This document shows positions 27,687 through 36,154 of a stretch of DNA of 64,000 nucleotides, piece after piece. Below the pieces are notes generated by a model. It had not been told where the DNA came from. It saw only the letters and a program-made list of their open reading frames with translations, and did no database searches. The stretch is from the NCBI GenBank assembly GCA_047459075.1, contig VSCH01000001.1, forward strand, positions 1 through 64,000, written 5' to 3'. A program made the position numbers and the translations under genes. How positions within the stretch are numbered: position 1 is the stretch's first letter; each line of letters opens with the position of its first letter. The stretch is from ZC4RG19 sp017577565 (GTDB lineage Bacteria > Actinomycetota > Acidimicrobiia > Acidimicrobiales > VFJN01).

Positions 27687-29051
27687 ATGCTGGGGATCGA
27701 CGGAGGAGCGACGCTCCCGGTGCGACGGCGCGCAGCGGCCGATGCCGCCCCGCGCGACCCGGCGCTCCTGCTCGCCGTGGCCGGCACGTTCACCCTCGGG
27801 ATGATCGAGGTCGGCGTCAGCGAGTTCGGCATCAGCGACGTGATGTACCTCGGCGCCGGCGTGCTCGTCGTCGTGCACCTGCTGACCGGCCGGCACGCGG
27901 GGCTGGCACCGGCCGAGTCCCGCCGCAGCCCGCAGCTCGTCCTGGTCGGCAGCACGCTGCTGCTGGCCGCCGGCACGCTGTCGTCGTTCCGCTCCTGGGA
28001 CCCCGGCCGCTCGCTGCTCGTCGTCGCCCGCATCGGCTACCTGACGCTGGTCTGGTTCTGGATCCTGCGGGCCGTCACGCCGACGCGCGCCGCGCTCGCC
28101 GCGCTGCTGCGGGCCTGGCGGTGGGGCGTCGCCTTCGTCGTCGCCGCGGCGGCGCTCGACGAGGTCGGGGTCATCCACATCAGCGCCGAGAACAGCGAGG
28201 GCCGGCAGACGGCCTTCACCGGCCACCCCAACGACCTCGCCGGCTACCTCGTCGTCGTGCTGCCCCTCCTCCTGCTCGGCGTGCCGGCCACACCCGGCCG
28301 GTCCCGCCGGGCCGAGCTGGCCTGGCGCGCCGGTCTGACCGGCTGGACCCTCTACGGCGTCTCGATGTCCGGCTCGCTCACCGGGCTGCTGGCGGCCGGC
28401 TTCTCGATGGTCGCCACGGTCGCCGTCCTGGTGCTCCTCCCGCCGGGCCAGCGGCGCCGGCGCAGCCCGCTCGCCGTCGTCGGCTTCGGGGCGCTGGCCG
28501 TCGTCGGCGCCGTGCTGCTGTTCACCTCCGACCTGCCGGTCGTCGAGCGCATCGAGCGCTACCAGTCGGGCGACCGCTACGTCACGAGCAGCGTCAGCAT
28601 GCGGGGCCAGCTCAACGCCCAGGTGATCGGCAACTTCGACAAGTGGCTCGTGACCGGCACGAGCCTCGACACCCGCACCGCCTACCGGTCGGGGGCGATC
28701 GAGGGCACGGTCAGCGGCGGCGTGCACAACATGTACCTGAAGGTGCTGCTCGAGGCCGGCCTGCCCGCGCTCGTCGGCCTGCTGGTCGTGCTGGGGGCGA
28801 CGCTCCGGGCGGCGATCCGCCTCGTCGTCCACACCCGCCACGGACCGCTCTACCCGGTGGCGGTCGCCCTGACGGCCTCGTTCGGGACGGCGTGCGTGTT
28901 CGCCAACTTCGGCCCGATCCTCTACCACCGGTTCTTCTGGCTGCCGACGGCGCTCGTCTGGTGCCTGTGGGCCGTGTGCCGGGCCGAGGCCCGCCAGCGG
29001 GCGGCGCGGCCCGGGGACGCCGTCGGGATCAGTCCCGCAGCGCGCCGCTGA
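27687..29051 (+). CDS. O-antigen ligase/polymerase-like membrane protein (paralogue 2)
   Basis: A 454-residue polytopic protein paralogous to its upstream neighbour. Shared blocks are TLSSFRSW, FWILRAV, SGSLTGL, VLLFTSDLPVV and HNMYLKVLLEAGLPAL, in the same order and spacing. It has about 10-11 transmembrane helices. The FTGHPNDLAGYL motif corresponds to FHPNHLAAQL in paralogue 1. One copy may polymerise and the other ligate, or they may handle different glycans (inference). The ATG at 27687 has GGGGAAGG just upstream. The 3' end overlaps the convergent glycosyltransferase gene by 23 bp. Confidence 0.82.
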   Translation: MLGIDGGATLPVRRRAAADAAPRDPALLLAVAGTFTLGMIEVGVSEFGISDVMYLGAGVLVVVHLLTGRHAGLAPAESRRSPQLVLVGSTLLLAAGTLSSFRSWDPGRSLLVVARIGYLTLVWFWILRAVTPTRAALAALLRAWRWGVAFVVAAAALDEVGVIHISAENSEGRQTAFTGHPNDLAGYLVVVLPLLLLGVPATPGRSRRAELAWRAGLTGWTLYGVSMSGSLTGLLAAGFSMVATVAVLVLLPPGQRRRRSPLAVVGFGALAVVGAVLLFTSDLPVVERIERYQSGDRYVTSSVSMRGQLNAQVIGNFDKWLVTGTSLDTRTAYRSGAIEGTVSGGVHNMYLKVLLEAGLPALVGLLVVLGATLRAAIRLVVHTRHGPLYPVAVALTASFGTACVFANFGPILYHRFFWLPTALVWCLWAVCRAEARQRAARPGDAVGISPAARR

Positions 29052-30204
29052 CCCGCTGCGCCGGCCCGCGTGCGCCGGGCGGGCGGGCCGGGTCGCCGAG
29101 GCCCAGGGTCGCCCGCAGCTCGAGGATGCGCTCCTCCAGCAGGCGGGCCCAGCGCGCCGGCGTGTACTGGCGGCTCAGCTCCTGGCTGGCCACGCTCATG
29201 GCCCGGCGCTCGTCGTCGCCGGCGGCGGCGATGCGGGCCATCGCCCGGGCCAGGCCCTCGACGTCGTCGGGGCTGACGACGGCGCCGTTGTAGCCGTCGA
29301 GCACCAGCCGCGTGGCCGCGCCGCACCTGCGGGTGCAGACGACGGGCAGGCCGGCGGAGACCGCCTCGTGCACGACGACCGCCCAGGGCTCGTGGCGGCT
29401 GGGCAGCACGAGGCACCCCGCCCGCTCGAACACGGCCGGCAGGTCGGGCGGCTGCACGAACCCGAGCATCTCGACGCCCTCGAGGCCGGCCAGCTCGTCC
29501 GCGAGCGGACCCACCCCCGCCACGAGCAGCGGCCACGGGTCCTCCGCCGCCGCCCGGTAGGCCCGGTAGGCGGCGGCCAGGACGTCGACCCCCTTGTCGG
29601 GCACGAGCCGGCCCACGAACAGGAAGCGGCGGGGCGGGGCGGCGTCGCCCCGGCGCTCGGCGACCTGCGCGAACAGCGGCTGGTCGCAGGTGTTGACCCC
29701 CCACAGCAGGCGCTCGGCCGGGAAGCCGAGCCGCTCGGCGAAGACGGCCTGGCGCTCGTCGCAGACGAAGGCCGCGTCGTAGGTGGGGTGCAGGAGCACC
29801 GGGGCCACGACCCGGGCGGCCAGCTGCTTGGGCGTGGCGGTCCACTGGTTGTGGACGGTGACGATGCGCAGCGTCCGGCCCCGCAGGCGGCGGGCGGCGC
29901 GGCGGTAGGCGCCGATGTGCCACGAGTTGACCACCAGCGCGTGCGGGCGGAACTCGTCGAGGAGGGCCGTGAGCTCGGCCTCGTCGGGCGCGCCGCTCCA
30001 GGACACCGACCGGAAGCCGGCCGTCAGCGCGGCGTCGTCGAACGGCGCCCACCGCCCCGCCCGCTCGTGCACGACGAGCAGGTCGACGCCCCGGTCCACC
30101 AGGGCGTGCAGCGACGCCGAGAGGTAGCCGGACAGGCAGGACCAGAGCACGCAGACCCGCAGCTCGCCTCGGGAGCCGGCACCGTTCGTCATCGCCTCAG
30201 CCAT
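29029..30204 (-). CDS. Glycosyltransferase family 4
   Basis: A 391-residue GT-B fold enzyme. It has an N-terminal acceptor domain (LRVCVLWSCLSGYLSASLHALVDRG), the inter-domain region FLFVGRLVPDKGVDVLAAAYR, and the GT4 E-x7-E donor signature in SRHEPWAVVVHEAVSAGLPVV. It is a retaining sugar transferase acting at the cytoplasmic membrane face in exopolysaccharide assembly; donor unknown. Its ATG at 30204 overlaps the flippase stop by 8 nt, with ATG 30192 an alternative. Last gene of the minus-strand operon GT, epimerase, flippase, GT. Confidence 0.9.
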   Translation of the reverse strand: MAEAMTNGAGSRGELRVCVLWSCLSGYLSASLHALVDRGVDLLVVHERAGRWAPFDDAALTAGFRSVSWSGAPDEAELTALLDEFRPHALVVNSWHIGAYRRAARRLRGRTLRIVTVHNQWTATPKQLAARVVAPVLLHPTYDAAFVCDERQAVFAERLGFPAERLLWGVNTCDQPLFAQVAERRGDAAPPRRFLFVGRLVPDKGVDVLAAAYRAYRAAAEDPWPLLVAGVGPLADELAGLEGVEMLGFVQPPDLPAVFERAGCLVLPSRHEPWAVVVHEAVSAGLPVVCTRRCGAATRLVLDGYNGAVVSPDDVEGLARAMARIAAAGDDERRAMSVASQELSRQYTPARWARLLEERILELRATLGLGDPARPPGARGPAQRVSGALRD

Positions 30205-31519
30205 GCTCGACCGTCCCTGCCGTCGCCAGTCGCAGCTCGTCCGTCCCGTCGCCGGCGGCCGCGCCCGCCCCCGCGCCGGCGCGGGCGGCCGCCGGCCCGT
30301 GCACGAGGAAGGCCCGCCACCACACCACGCTCGTCACCAGGCGGGCGGCGGCGAAGCCGAGGGCGAAGCCGACGGCACCGCCCCACCACGTGCCGAGCAC
30401 CGGCAGCACCAGCTCGCCCGGCAGGCTGGTCAGGCGGGCCCGGAGGCTGGCCCGGGCGTCGCCCAGCGCCCGCACGCCCGCGAACCCGCCCGTGGCCGCC
30501 GAGCCGACGATCATCGCCACGCCCATGGGCAGCACCAGGTCGCGGCCCTCGGCCCACGAGTCGCCGAACAGCATCTCGCCGCCCCGGTCGGGCAGGGCGA
30601 GCGCCACGACCATCCAGGCCGCGGCCGCCGCCACGATCAGGGCGGTGGCCCGCACGGCCAGCCGCCGCAGCCGCGGCGGGTCGGTGCGGACCCGGGCGCC
30701 GTCGGGCACGACGGCCATGTAGATGCCCCGGTGGATGGTGTTGAGCGGGCCGTAGAGGATCTGCGACGCCCGCACGGCGCCGAGGGCGGCGATGCCGGCC
30801 AGCCCGCTGACCGCCGCCAGCGTCAGCTGCTGCCCGGCCTGCGCGGTCAGGTACTCGCCGAAGAACCGCGTCGTCGTCACCCGCTCGGCCGACAGCCAGC
30901 GCAGCGGCGGCAGCCGCCAGGTGAGGAAGCGCCGGTCGGCCACCGCGGCCACGGCCACCGCCGGCGCGGCGGTCAGCCCCCAGGCGGCCACGAACCAGCC
31001 GGCGCCGGCCCCCGCCGGGGCCGCGGCCAGGACCGCGCACACCGCGACCAGCCACACGACGTCGAGCAGCAGCGCCGTGCCCGCCCGGTCGATGATGCAG
31101 ACGAACCGCCAGGTGTCCTGCACGAGGACCACCGGGATGACGACGGCGAAGGCGAGCAGCGCCGACGACGACGGCGGCTCCAGCAGCACGCCGACGGCGG
31201 CGGCGCCCACGGCCGCCACCGCCGACACGGTGAGGGTGGCGCCCAGGATCTCGGGCAGCCGCCGCCCCCGGCGCTCGGCGTCCTCGGCCGAGTGGATCGA
31301 CAGCAGCACCTCGCCGACCAGGGCGCGGCAAGCGCCCTGGACGAGGAAGTAGGCCACCCAGGCCAGGCCGAAGGCCCCGAAGCCCTCGGCCGACAGCGCC
31401 CGGGCCGCGAAGATCCCGACCAGGGTGTTCGACAGGCTCGACGCGGCCTGGTCGGCCATGACCAGCGCCCGGCGCCGGTTCGTCGGATCGGCCAGGCGGC
31501 GCGCCGGGAGCGGTCCCAC
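30197..31519 (-). CDS. Wzx-type polysaccharide flippase (MOP superfamily)
   Basis: A 440-residue polytopic protein with about 12 transmembrane helices. The N-terminus (MADQAASSLSNTLVGIFAARALSAEGFGAFGLAW) is typical of Wzx/RfbX flippases that move undecaprenyl-linked oligosaccharides outward. The C-terminal 35 residues are an Ala/Gly-rich tail. The GTG at 31519 is 6 nt after the epimerase stop. Together with the two polymerase-like proteins and the BY-kinase it completes a Wzx/Wzy-dependent export set. Confidence 0.87.
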   Translation of the reverse strand: MGPLPARRLADPTNRRRALVMADQAASSLSNTLVGIFAARALSAEGFGAFGLAWVAYFLVQGACRALVGEVLLSIHSAEDAERRGRRLPEILGATLTVSAVAAVGAAAVGVLLEPPSSSALLAFAVVIPVVLVQDTWRFVCIIDRAGTALLLDVVWLVAVCAVLAAAPAGAGAGWFVAAWGLTAAPAVAVAAVADRRFLTWRLPPLRWLSAERVTTTRFFGEYLTAQAGQQLTLAAVSGLAGIAALGAVRASQILYGPLNTIHRGIYMAVVPDGARVRTDPPRLRRLAVRATALIVAAAAAWMVVALALPDRGGEMLFGDSWAEGRDLVLPMGVAMIVGSAATGGFAGVRALGDARASLRARLTSLPGELVLPVLGTWWGGAVGFALGFAAARLVTSVVWWRAFLVHGPAAARAGAGAGAAAGDGTDELRLATAGTVEHG

Positions 31520-31525
31520 CGGTGG

Positions 31526-32506
31526 TCAGCCGTGCTGCATCGTGGCCGCGACCTGGTCGTAGACCCACGCGTAGGTGGCGGCCAGCCCGTCCTCGAGGCT
31601 GATCGACGGCGCCCAGCCCAGGCGCTCGCGGATCAGCGTGTTGTCGCTGTTGCGCCCCCGCACGCCCTGCGGCGCGTCGAGCTTGTAGCGGCGCTCGAGC
31701 TTGACGCCCGCGATGTCCTCGACGATGTCGACCAGCTGGTCGATGGTGACGAGCTGGTCGCTGCCGACGTTGATCGGCTCGCGGACGTCGCTGGCCATCA
31801 GCCGCAGCGTGCCCTCGAGGCAGTCGTCGATGTAGGTGAAGCTGCGGGTCTGCTGGCCGTCGCCCCAGATCTCGATGGTGTGGTCCCCGGTGAGCACGGC
31901 GGTGGCCACCTTGCGGCAGATGGCCGCGGGGGCCTTCTCCCGCCCGCCCCGCCAGGTGCCGAGCGGCCCGTAGATGTTGTGGTAGCGGGCCACCCGGGTC
32001 TCGAGCCCGAAGTCCTCGTAGAAGTGCCGGGCCATGCGCTCGCTGAACAGCTTCTCCCAGCCGTAGCCGTCCTCGGGGTCGGCCGGGTAGGCGTCCGACT
32101 CGCGCAGCGGCCTCACCTCGGGCGTGGACTGCTTGTCGGCGGCGTAGACGCACGCCGACGACGAGTAGAAGAACCGCTCGACGCCGGCGTCGCGGGCGGC
32201 GACGAGCATGTGCGTCGACACGAGCACCGAGAGCATGCACAGGGCCTTGTTGTTCTCGATGAAGCCCATGCCGCCCATGTCGGCGGCCAGGTTGAACACC
32301 GTGTCGACGCCCTCGGTGACGTCCCGGCAGGCATCGAGGAGCTGGAGGTCGGCCTGGACGTTCTCGACGTCGTCGAAGACCTGGTACCACTCGTCCTTCG
32401 GCTTGCAGTCGACGGCGCGGATCCGGCCCACGCCCTCCTCGCGCAGCCGCCTGACGAGGTGCCCCCCGATGAACCCGCCGGCCCCGGTGACGAGAACGTG
32501 CTGCAT
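31526..32506 (-). CDS. GDP-mannose 3,5-epimerase homologue (SDR nucleotide-sugar epimerase)
   Basis: A 326-residue extended short-chain dehydrogenase. It has the Rossmann motif VLVTGAGGFIGGHLV, FNLAADMGGMGFIENN, the catalytic Ser/Tyr/Lys region SSSACVYAADKQ and YGWEKLFSERMARH, then ARYHNIYGPLGTWRGGREK and INVGSDQLVT. These blocks, especially ADMGGMGF, GTWxGGREKAPAA and GVRGRNSDN, closely resemble plant GDP-mannose 3,5-epimerase, which makes GDP-L-galactose and GDP-L-gulose. The product here probably feeds the exopolysaccharide. The ATG at 32506 is 7 nt after the upstream GT stop. Other SDR epimerase activities remain possible. Confidence 0.87.
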   Translation of the reverse strand: MQHVLVTGAGGFIGGHLVRRLREEGVGRIRAVDCKPKDEWYQVFDDVENVQADLQLLDACRDVTEGVDTVFNLAADMGGMGFIENNKALCMLSVLVSTHMLVAARDAGVERFFYSSSACVYAADKQSTPEVRPLRESDAYPADPEDGYGWEKLFSERMARHFYEDFGLETRVARYHNIYGPLGTWRGGREKAPAAICRKVATAVLTGDHTIEIWGDGQQTRSFTYIDDCLEGTLRLMASDVREPINVGSDQLVTIDQLVDIVEDIAGVKLERRYKLDAPQGVRGRNSDNTLIRERLGWAPSISLEDGLAATYAWVYDQVAATMQHG

Positions 32507-32513
32507 GACGGTG

Positions 32514-33830
32514 TCAGCTCCCCCTCCGCGCGGCCGCCGGGGCACGGCGCCCGACGGCACGGGCGATCACACCCTGGAAACGGTCAGCGATGATCTCGGT
32601 GTCGAAGGTGGCCTCAGCGTAGGCCCGGGCCCGCCGGCCCGCCCGCTCCCGCAGGGCGGCGTCGACCCGGAGCTGCTTGGCCCCGACGAGGAACCCCTCC
32701 TCGTCCCGCGGTGACACCACCCAGCCGGCGCCGGCCCGCTCGATGGTCCGGGCGGCCAGGTTCTCCGGCGGGATGGCGGCCAGCACCGGCCGGCCGGCGC
32801 ACAGGTAGGAGAGGACCTTGGACGGCACCGAGAACGTCCCGGCGGTCGGCTCGAGCAGGGCGACCAGCACGTCCGCGGCCCCGAGCACGTCCGGGTAGCG
32901 GTCGATCGGCTGGAAGGGCAGCAGCCGCAGGTTGGGCAGCGGGCGCTCGGCCAGCATCTCCCGCAGCCGCTGCTCGCCCAGGCCCTCGCTGACCACGACG
33001 ACCTCGGCCTCGCCGACCGACTGCTCGGCCAGCCGGTGGAGCAGCTCGGGGCGGTGCTTCAGTCCGAGCGTGCCGGTGTACAGGTAGACGAAGCGGTCGC
33101 CGAGCCCCTGGCTCGCCCGCCACCCGTTGTCCCGCGGGCGGGTCGGGAGGTCGGCGAGCGGGGCCCAGTTCTCGATGACCGTGCAGGCGTCGGGGTCGAT
33201 CCCCCAGCCCTCGAGCGTGGGCAGGAAGTCCTCGGTGATCGACACGACGCCGTCGGCCTGGCGCAGGAGCCGGCGCTCGAGGGCCTCGAAGCCCGCGCCC
33301 ATCCGGCGGCCGAGTCGCCCGACCCGCTTCGTGGCCTCGGCGGTCATGGCCACGCTGTGCAGGTCCTGCAGCCAGAAGATCCAGGGCAGGCCCTGGCGCC
33401 GGCACCAGGCGGCGGCCACCGACATGGCGACGAGCGGCACGTTGCAGTGGACGATGACGTCGGGGCGGAACCGGCTGGCGATCTGGACGAAGCGCCGGCC
33501 GTAGGCGGCCTCCTGGCGGACGCGGCGCACGGGCGAGTAGCGGTCGAACGACTCGCCGACGTCGACCGGGACGACCCGCAGGTCGGTGCCCTCGTCGACG
33601 TCGAAGCGGCCCTTGCCGCTCGTGTAGGAGCGGCAGTAGACGTGCTGGACGACGTGGCCGCGGCGGGCGAGCGCCCGGCTGAGGTCGATCTGGAAGGGGT
33701 GGCCGGCGAAGTCGTGCACCAGGACGCGGGACACGCCCCGGGACCGGAGGTCGACGACGGTCCGCACGTCCTCGACGCGGCCCGACGCGACCCGCGTGGC
33801 GGGCATCGCACCTGTCTCGCCGATCCCCAT
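32514..33830 (-). CDS. Glycosyltransferase family 4 (WbuB-like)
   Basis: A 438-residue GT-B enzyme. It has an N-terminal half with VLVHDFAGHPFQIDLSRALARRGH and PWIFWLQDLHSVAM, then FVYLYTGTLGLKHRPELL and the donor site region EPTAGTFSVPSKVLSYLCAGRPVLA. The WbuB/WcaI-like layout suggests transfer of an amino- or deoxysugar onto the lipid-linked chain. The ATG at 33830 has GGGGGAGGAG upstream. It begins the minus-strand operon running through the epimerase, flippase and next GT. It is divergent from another GT at 33992. Confidence 0.9.
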   Translation of the reverse strand: MGIGETGAMPATRVASGRVEDVRTVVDLRSRGVSRVLVHDFAGHPFQIDLSRALARRGHVVQHVYCRSYTSGKGRFDVDEGTDLRVVPVDVGESFDRYSPVRRVRQEAAYGRRFVQIASRFRPDVIVHCNVPLVAMSVAAAWCRRQGLPWIFWLQDLHSVAMTAEATKRVGRLGRRMGAGFEALERRLLRQADGVVSITEDFLPTLEGWGIDPDACTVIENWAPLADLPTRPRDNGWRASQGLGDRFVYLYTGTLGLKHRPELLHRLAEQSVGEAEVVVVSEGLGEQRLREMLAERPLPNLRLLPFQPIDRYPDVLGAADVLVALLEPTAGTFSVPSKVLSYLCAGRPVLAAIPPENLAARTIERAGAGWVVSPRDEEGFLVGAKQLRVDAALRERAGRRARAYAEATFDTEIIADRFQGVIARAVGRRAPAAARRGS

Positions 33831-33913
33831 CGACGTCTCCTCCCCCGTCGTGGTGCGCCAGCCGGGGGCCCCGATCCGATGGCCGCCCCGGTCGGCGAGC
33901 CCCAGCTGCCCTC

Positions 33914-33929
33914 GCGATCAGGCGATCGC
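33914..33929. promoter_or_regulatory. Inverted repeat in divergent glycosyltransferase promoter region
   Basis: GCGATC-AGGC-GATCGC lies at about the -35 position of the rightward promoter (-10 TAAGGT). A possible regulator site with short arms. Confidence 0.35.
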
Positions 33930-33940
33930 TAGGTGACCGA

Positions 33941-33950
33941 AGAGTAAGGT
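33941..33950. promoter_or_regulatory. Overlapping divergent -10 boxes of the exopolysaccharide operons
   Basis: TACTCT on the minus strand (33941-33946) and TAAGGT on the plus strand (33945-33950) overlap. The two transcripts would have leaders of about 100 and 35 nt. -35 boxes are weak. Confidence 0.35.
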
Positions 33951-33991
33951 GCGCTGCCCGTGGCGTCCACTCATGTGTCGCGGGCCACACG

Positions 33992-35185
33992 ATGAGAGCG
34001 CTACTGGTCCACAACCGCTACTCGTCCCGGGTGCCGTCGGGCGAGAACGCGGTGGTCGACGACGAAGCACGGTGGCTGCGCGCCCAGGGCGTCGAGGTCG
34101 CCCGCCACGAGGTGGACAACGACAGCATCGTCGACCCCGGCCCGCTGGCCCGCGCGCTCGACGGGCTGGAGGCGGTGTGGTCGCTGTCGGCCCGCCGCCG
34201 GGCGGCCCGGGTGCTCGACGAGGTCCGCCCGGACGTCGTCCACGTCCACAACCTGTTCCCGCTGCTGACGGCCAGCGTGGCCGCCGCCGCGCTCGACCGC
34301 GGCCTGCCCGTCGTGTGGACGGTCCACAACTTCCGCCTGCGGTGCGTGGCCGGCACCCACTTCCGCGACGGCCGGCCCTGCCACGACTGCCGACCGGGGT
34401 GGAAGGCGCCCGGCGTCGCCCACCGGTGCTACGCCGGCTCGACGGCGGCCAGCGCCCTCGTCGGCGCGGCGACGTCGGTCTACGGCGCGCTGGCCCGGCG
34501 CCGGGGCGTCACCGCCCTGCCGATCAGCCGGGTCATGGCCCGCTGGCTGGTGGCCGCCGCGGGGTTCCCCGAGGCGGCGGTGCGGGTCAAGTACAACGGC
34601 GTGGCCGCGCCGGCCGGCGAGGTCCCCCCGCCCGAGGCGCAGCGGGACCTCGTCTACGTCGGCCGGCTCGCCCCCGAGAAGGGGGTCGGGCTGCTGCTCG
34701 ACGCCTTCGCCCGCACCCGCACCAGCGCCCGCCTCGTCGTCGTGGGCGGCGGCCCGCTGGAGGGCGCCGTCCGGTCCGCGGCCGTGGCCGACCCCCGCGT
34801 CGTGCCGGTCGGCCAGGTGGCGGTGGACGAGGTGGAGCGCCACCTGCTCGGGGCCCGGGCCCTCGTCATGCCTTCCGTGTGGCAGGAGCCGTTCGGCCGG
34901 GTCGCCGCCGAGGCGCTCGCCCGGGGCCGCCCGGTGGTCACCACCGGCGAGGGGGCCGCGGGCGAGGTCGTGACGCCCGACGTCGGCTGGGTGACCGGGA
35001 CCGACCCGGACGCCCTGGCGGCGGCGATCGAGCAGGCGGCGGACGACGACGGGGCGGTGGCCGAGCGGGGCCGCCGGGGGCGGGAGCGCCACGCCCGGCT
35101 GTTCAGCCCGGAAGCCACCACCGCGGCACTGGTCGCGATCTACGAGGAGGTCGTCACCCGGCGGGGGACGGGGGCCCGGCGCTAG
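33992..35185 (+). CDS. Glycosyltransferase family 4
   Basis: A 397-residue GT-B enzyme. The N-terminus MRALLVHNRYSSRVPSGENAVVDDE and RPDVVHVHNLFPLLTASV are typical of GT4 enzymes in exopolysaccharide loci, as is the Cys-containing CHDCRPGWKAPGVAHRCY segment. The donor domain has LVYVGRLAPEKGVGLLLDAF and the E-x7-E signature SVWQEPFGRVAAEALARGRP. It is transcribed away from the other GT operon and precedes the truncated priming-transferase-like gene by 54 nt. Confidence 0.9.
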   Translation: MRALLVHNRYSSRVPSGENAVVDDEARWLRAQGVEVARHEVDNDSIVDPGPLARALDGLEAVWSLSARRRAARVLDEVRPDVVHVHNLFPLLTASVAAAALDRGLPVVWTVHNFRLRCVAGTHFRDGRPCHDCRPGWKAPGVAHRCYAGSTAASALVGAATSVYGALARRRGVTALPISRVMARWLVAAAGFPEAAVRVKYNGVAAPAGEVPPPEAQRDLVYVGRLAPEKGVGLLLDAFARTRTSARLVVVGGGPLEGAVRSAAVADPRVVPVGQVAVDEVERHLLGARALVMPSVWQEPFGRVAAEALARGRPVVTTGEGAAGEVVTPDVGWVTGTDPDALAAAIEQAADDDGAVAERGRRGRERHARLFSPEATTAALVAIYEEVVTRRGTGARR

Positions 35186-35188
35186 CAT
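35183..35188 (+). promoter_or_regulatory. -10 box of priming-transferase-like gene
   Basis: TAGCAT overlaps the stop codon of the upstream glycosyltransferase and would give a leader of about 45 nt ending in a GGGGGG ribosome site. Confidence 0.3.
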
Positions 35189-35239
35189 CGCCGGGCGACC
35201 GCGGTGGGTGACCTGCTGCGGCGAGGGACTGGGGGGATC

Positions 35240-36124
35240 GTGGACGCAACCACGCTGGCACGGTCGAGCGGTGCGGAGGGGGCGACGCCACGCATCGCCG
35301 CCGGCCCGCACCAGATCCCGCCGGTCGGCCGGCCCCGCTGGCTCGACGTCTACGTCGGGTCGCTCGTCGCCCTCGACGCCGTCGCGATGGCCGCGGCCAC
35401 CTTCACCGCCAAGGTCTCGTGGCTCGGGCTCGAGCCGCACGACCTCCAGATCCGGTCGTTCAGCATCCCCTACAGCGCGCTCGTGCTGGCGACGGTGCCG
35501 GCCTGGATCGTGCTGCTGGGGCTGTCCGGGGCCTACGCCGTCGGTCCGTTCGGGACGACGCCCCAGTGGGGCCGCGTCGTGCGCGCCGGCGCCCAGCTGC
35601 TCGCCGTCGTGGCCGTGTCGTACTACATCGCCCACCTGGCGATGCTCGGCCGGGGCGTGCTGGCGGCGACGATCCCGCTGGCCGTGGTGTTCACCCTCGT
35701 CGGGCGGTGGCTCGCCGGGCGGGGCCTGGCCGCCCTCCGGCGGCGGCACCGGGCCCAGCGCACGGTGCTGGTCATCGGCTCGCCGGCCGGGATCGAGGCC
35801 TTCGCCGCCCGGTCGGGCGACCTGCCGGCCGCCGGCGTGCGGGTCGTCGACACGGTGGCCGTCACGCCCGGCAACGGGCGCGGCCCCGGGACCGACCTGG
35901 CGGCGACGGTGGCCCGCGAGCTGGCTCGCACCCGGGCGGAGACCGTGCTCATCGCCGGCGGGCTGGCGCAGGGCGGCCTGCGCGACATCGCCTGGATGCT
36001 GGAGGGCACGGGCGTCGCGCTGCTCGTCGTGCCGACCCCCGCCGACCTCGACGAGCGGCAGGCCGAGCTCCGGCCGGTCGCCGGCCTGCCCCTCCTCCAC
36101 CTCGAGCGACGGGCGCCCTCCTGA
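35240..36124 (+). CDS. N-terminal half of a polyprenyl glycosylphosphotransferase (WbaP/WcaJ type) lacking the catalytic domain
   Basis: A 294-residue protein with four transmembrane helices (about 30-165) followed by a Rossmann-like CoA-binding-type domain (RTVLVIGSPAGIEAFAARSG to VLIAGGLAQGGLRDI). It ends at LPLLHLERRAPS. Full-length initiating transferases of this family continue from this point for about 190 residues as the PF02397 catalytic domain. That domain is absent, and no remnant is found before the hspR gene 30 nt away. The protein cannot by itself prime undecaprenyl phosphate. It may be regulatory, or a deletion remnant. The GTG at 35240 follows a GGGGGG ribosome site. Confidence 0.8.
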   Translation: MDATTLARSSGAEGATPRIAAGPHQIPPVGRPRWLDVYVGSLVALDAVAMAAATFTAKVSWLGLEPHDLQIRSFSIPYSALVLATVPAWIVLLGLSGAYAVGPFGTTPQWGRVVRAGAQLLAVVAVSYYIAHLAMLGRGVLAATIPLAVVFTLVGRWLAGRGLAALRRRHRAQRTVLVIGSPAGIEAFAARSGDLPAAGVRVVDTVAVTPGNGRGPGTDLAATVARELARTRAETVLIAGGLAQGGLRDIAWMLEGTGVALLVVPTPADLDERQAELRPVAGLPLLHLERRAPS

Positions 36125-36154
36125 GGGCCACGGGCGCGGCCCGGCGCGGCCGGC

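Noticed and set aside
26129..29293. A plus-strand frame of over 1,000 codons across both polymerase-like genes
   Set aside because: Out of frame with the membrane proteins. It lacks hydrophobic segments and is Arg-rich shadow translation.
35240..36124. Frameshift splitting a full-length priming transferase
   Set aside because: Only 30 bp separate this stop from the hspR stop, too short for any catalytic-domain remnant in another frame. It is a truncation or deletion, not a frameshift.
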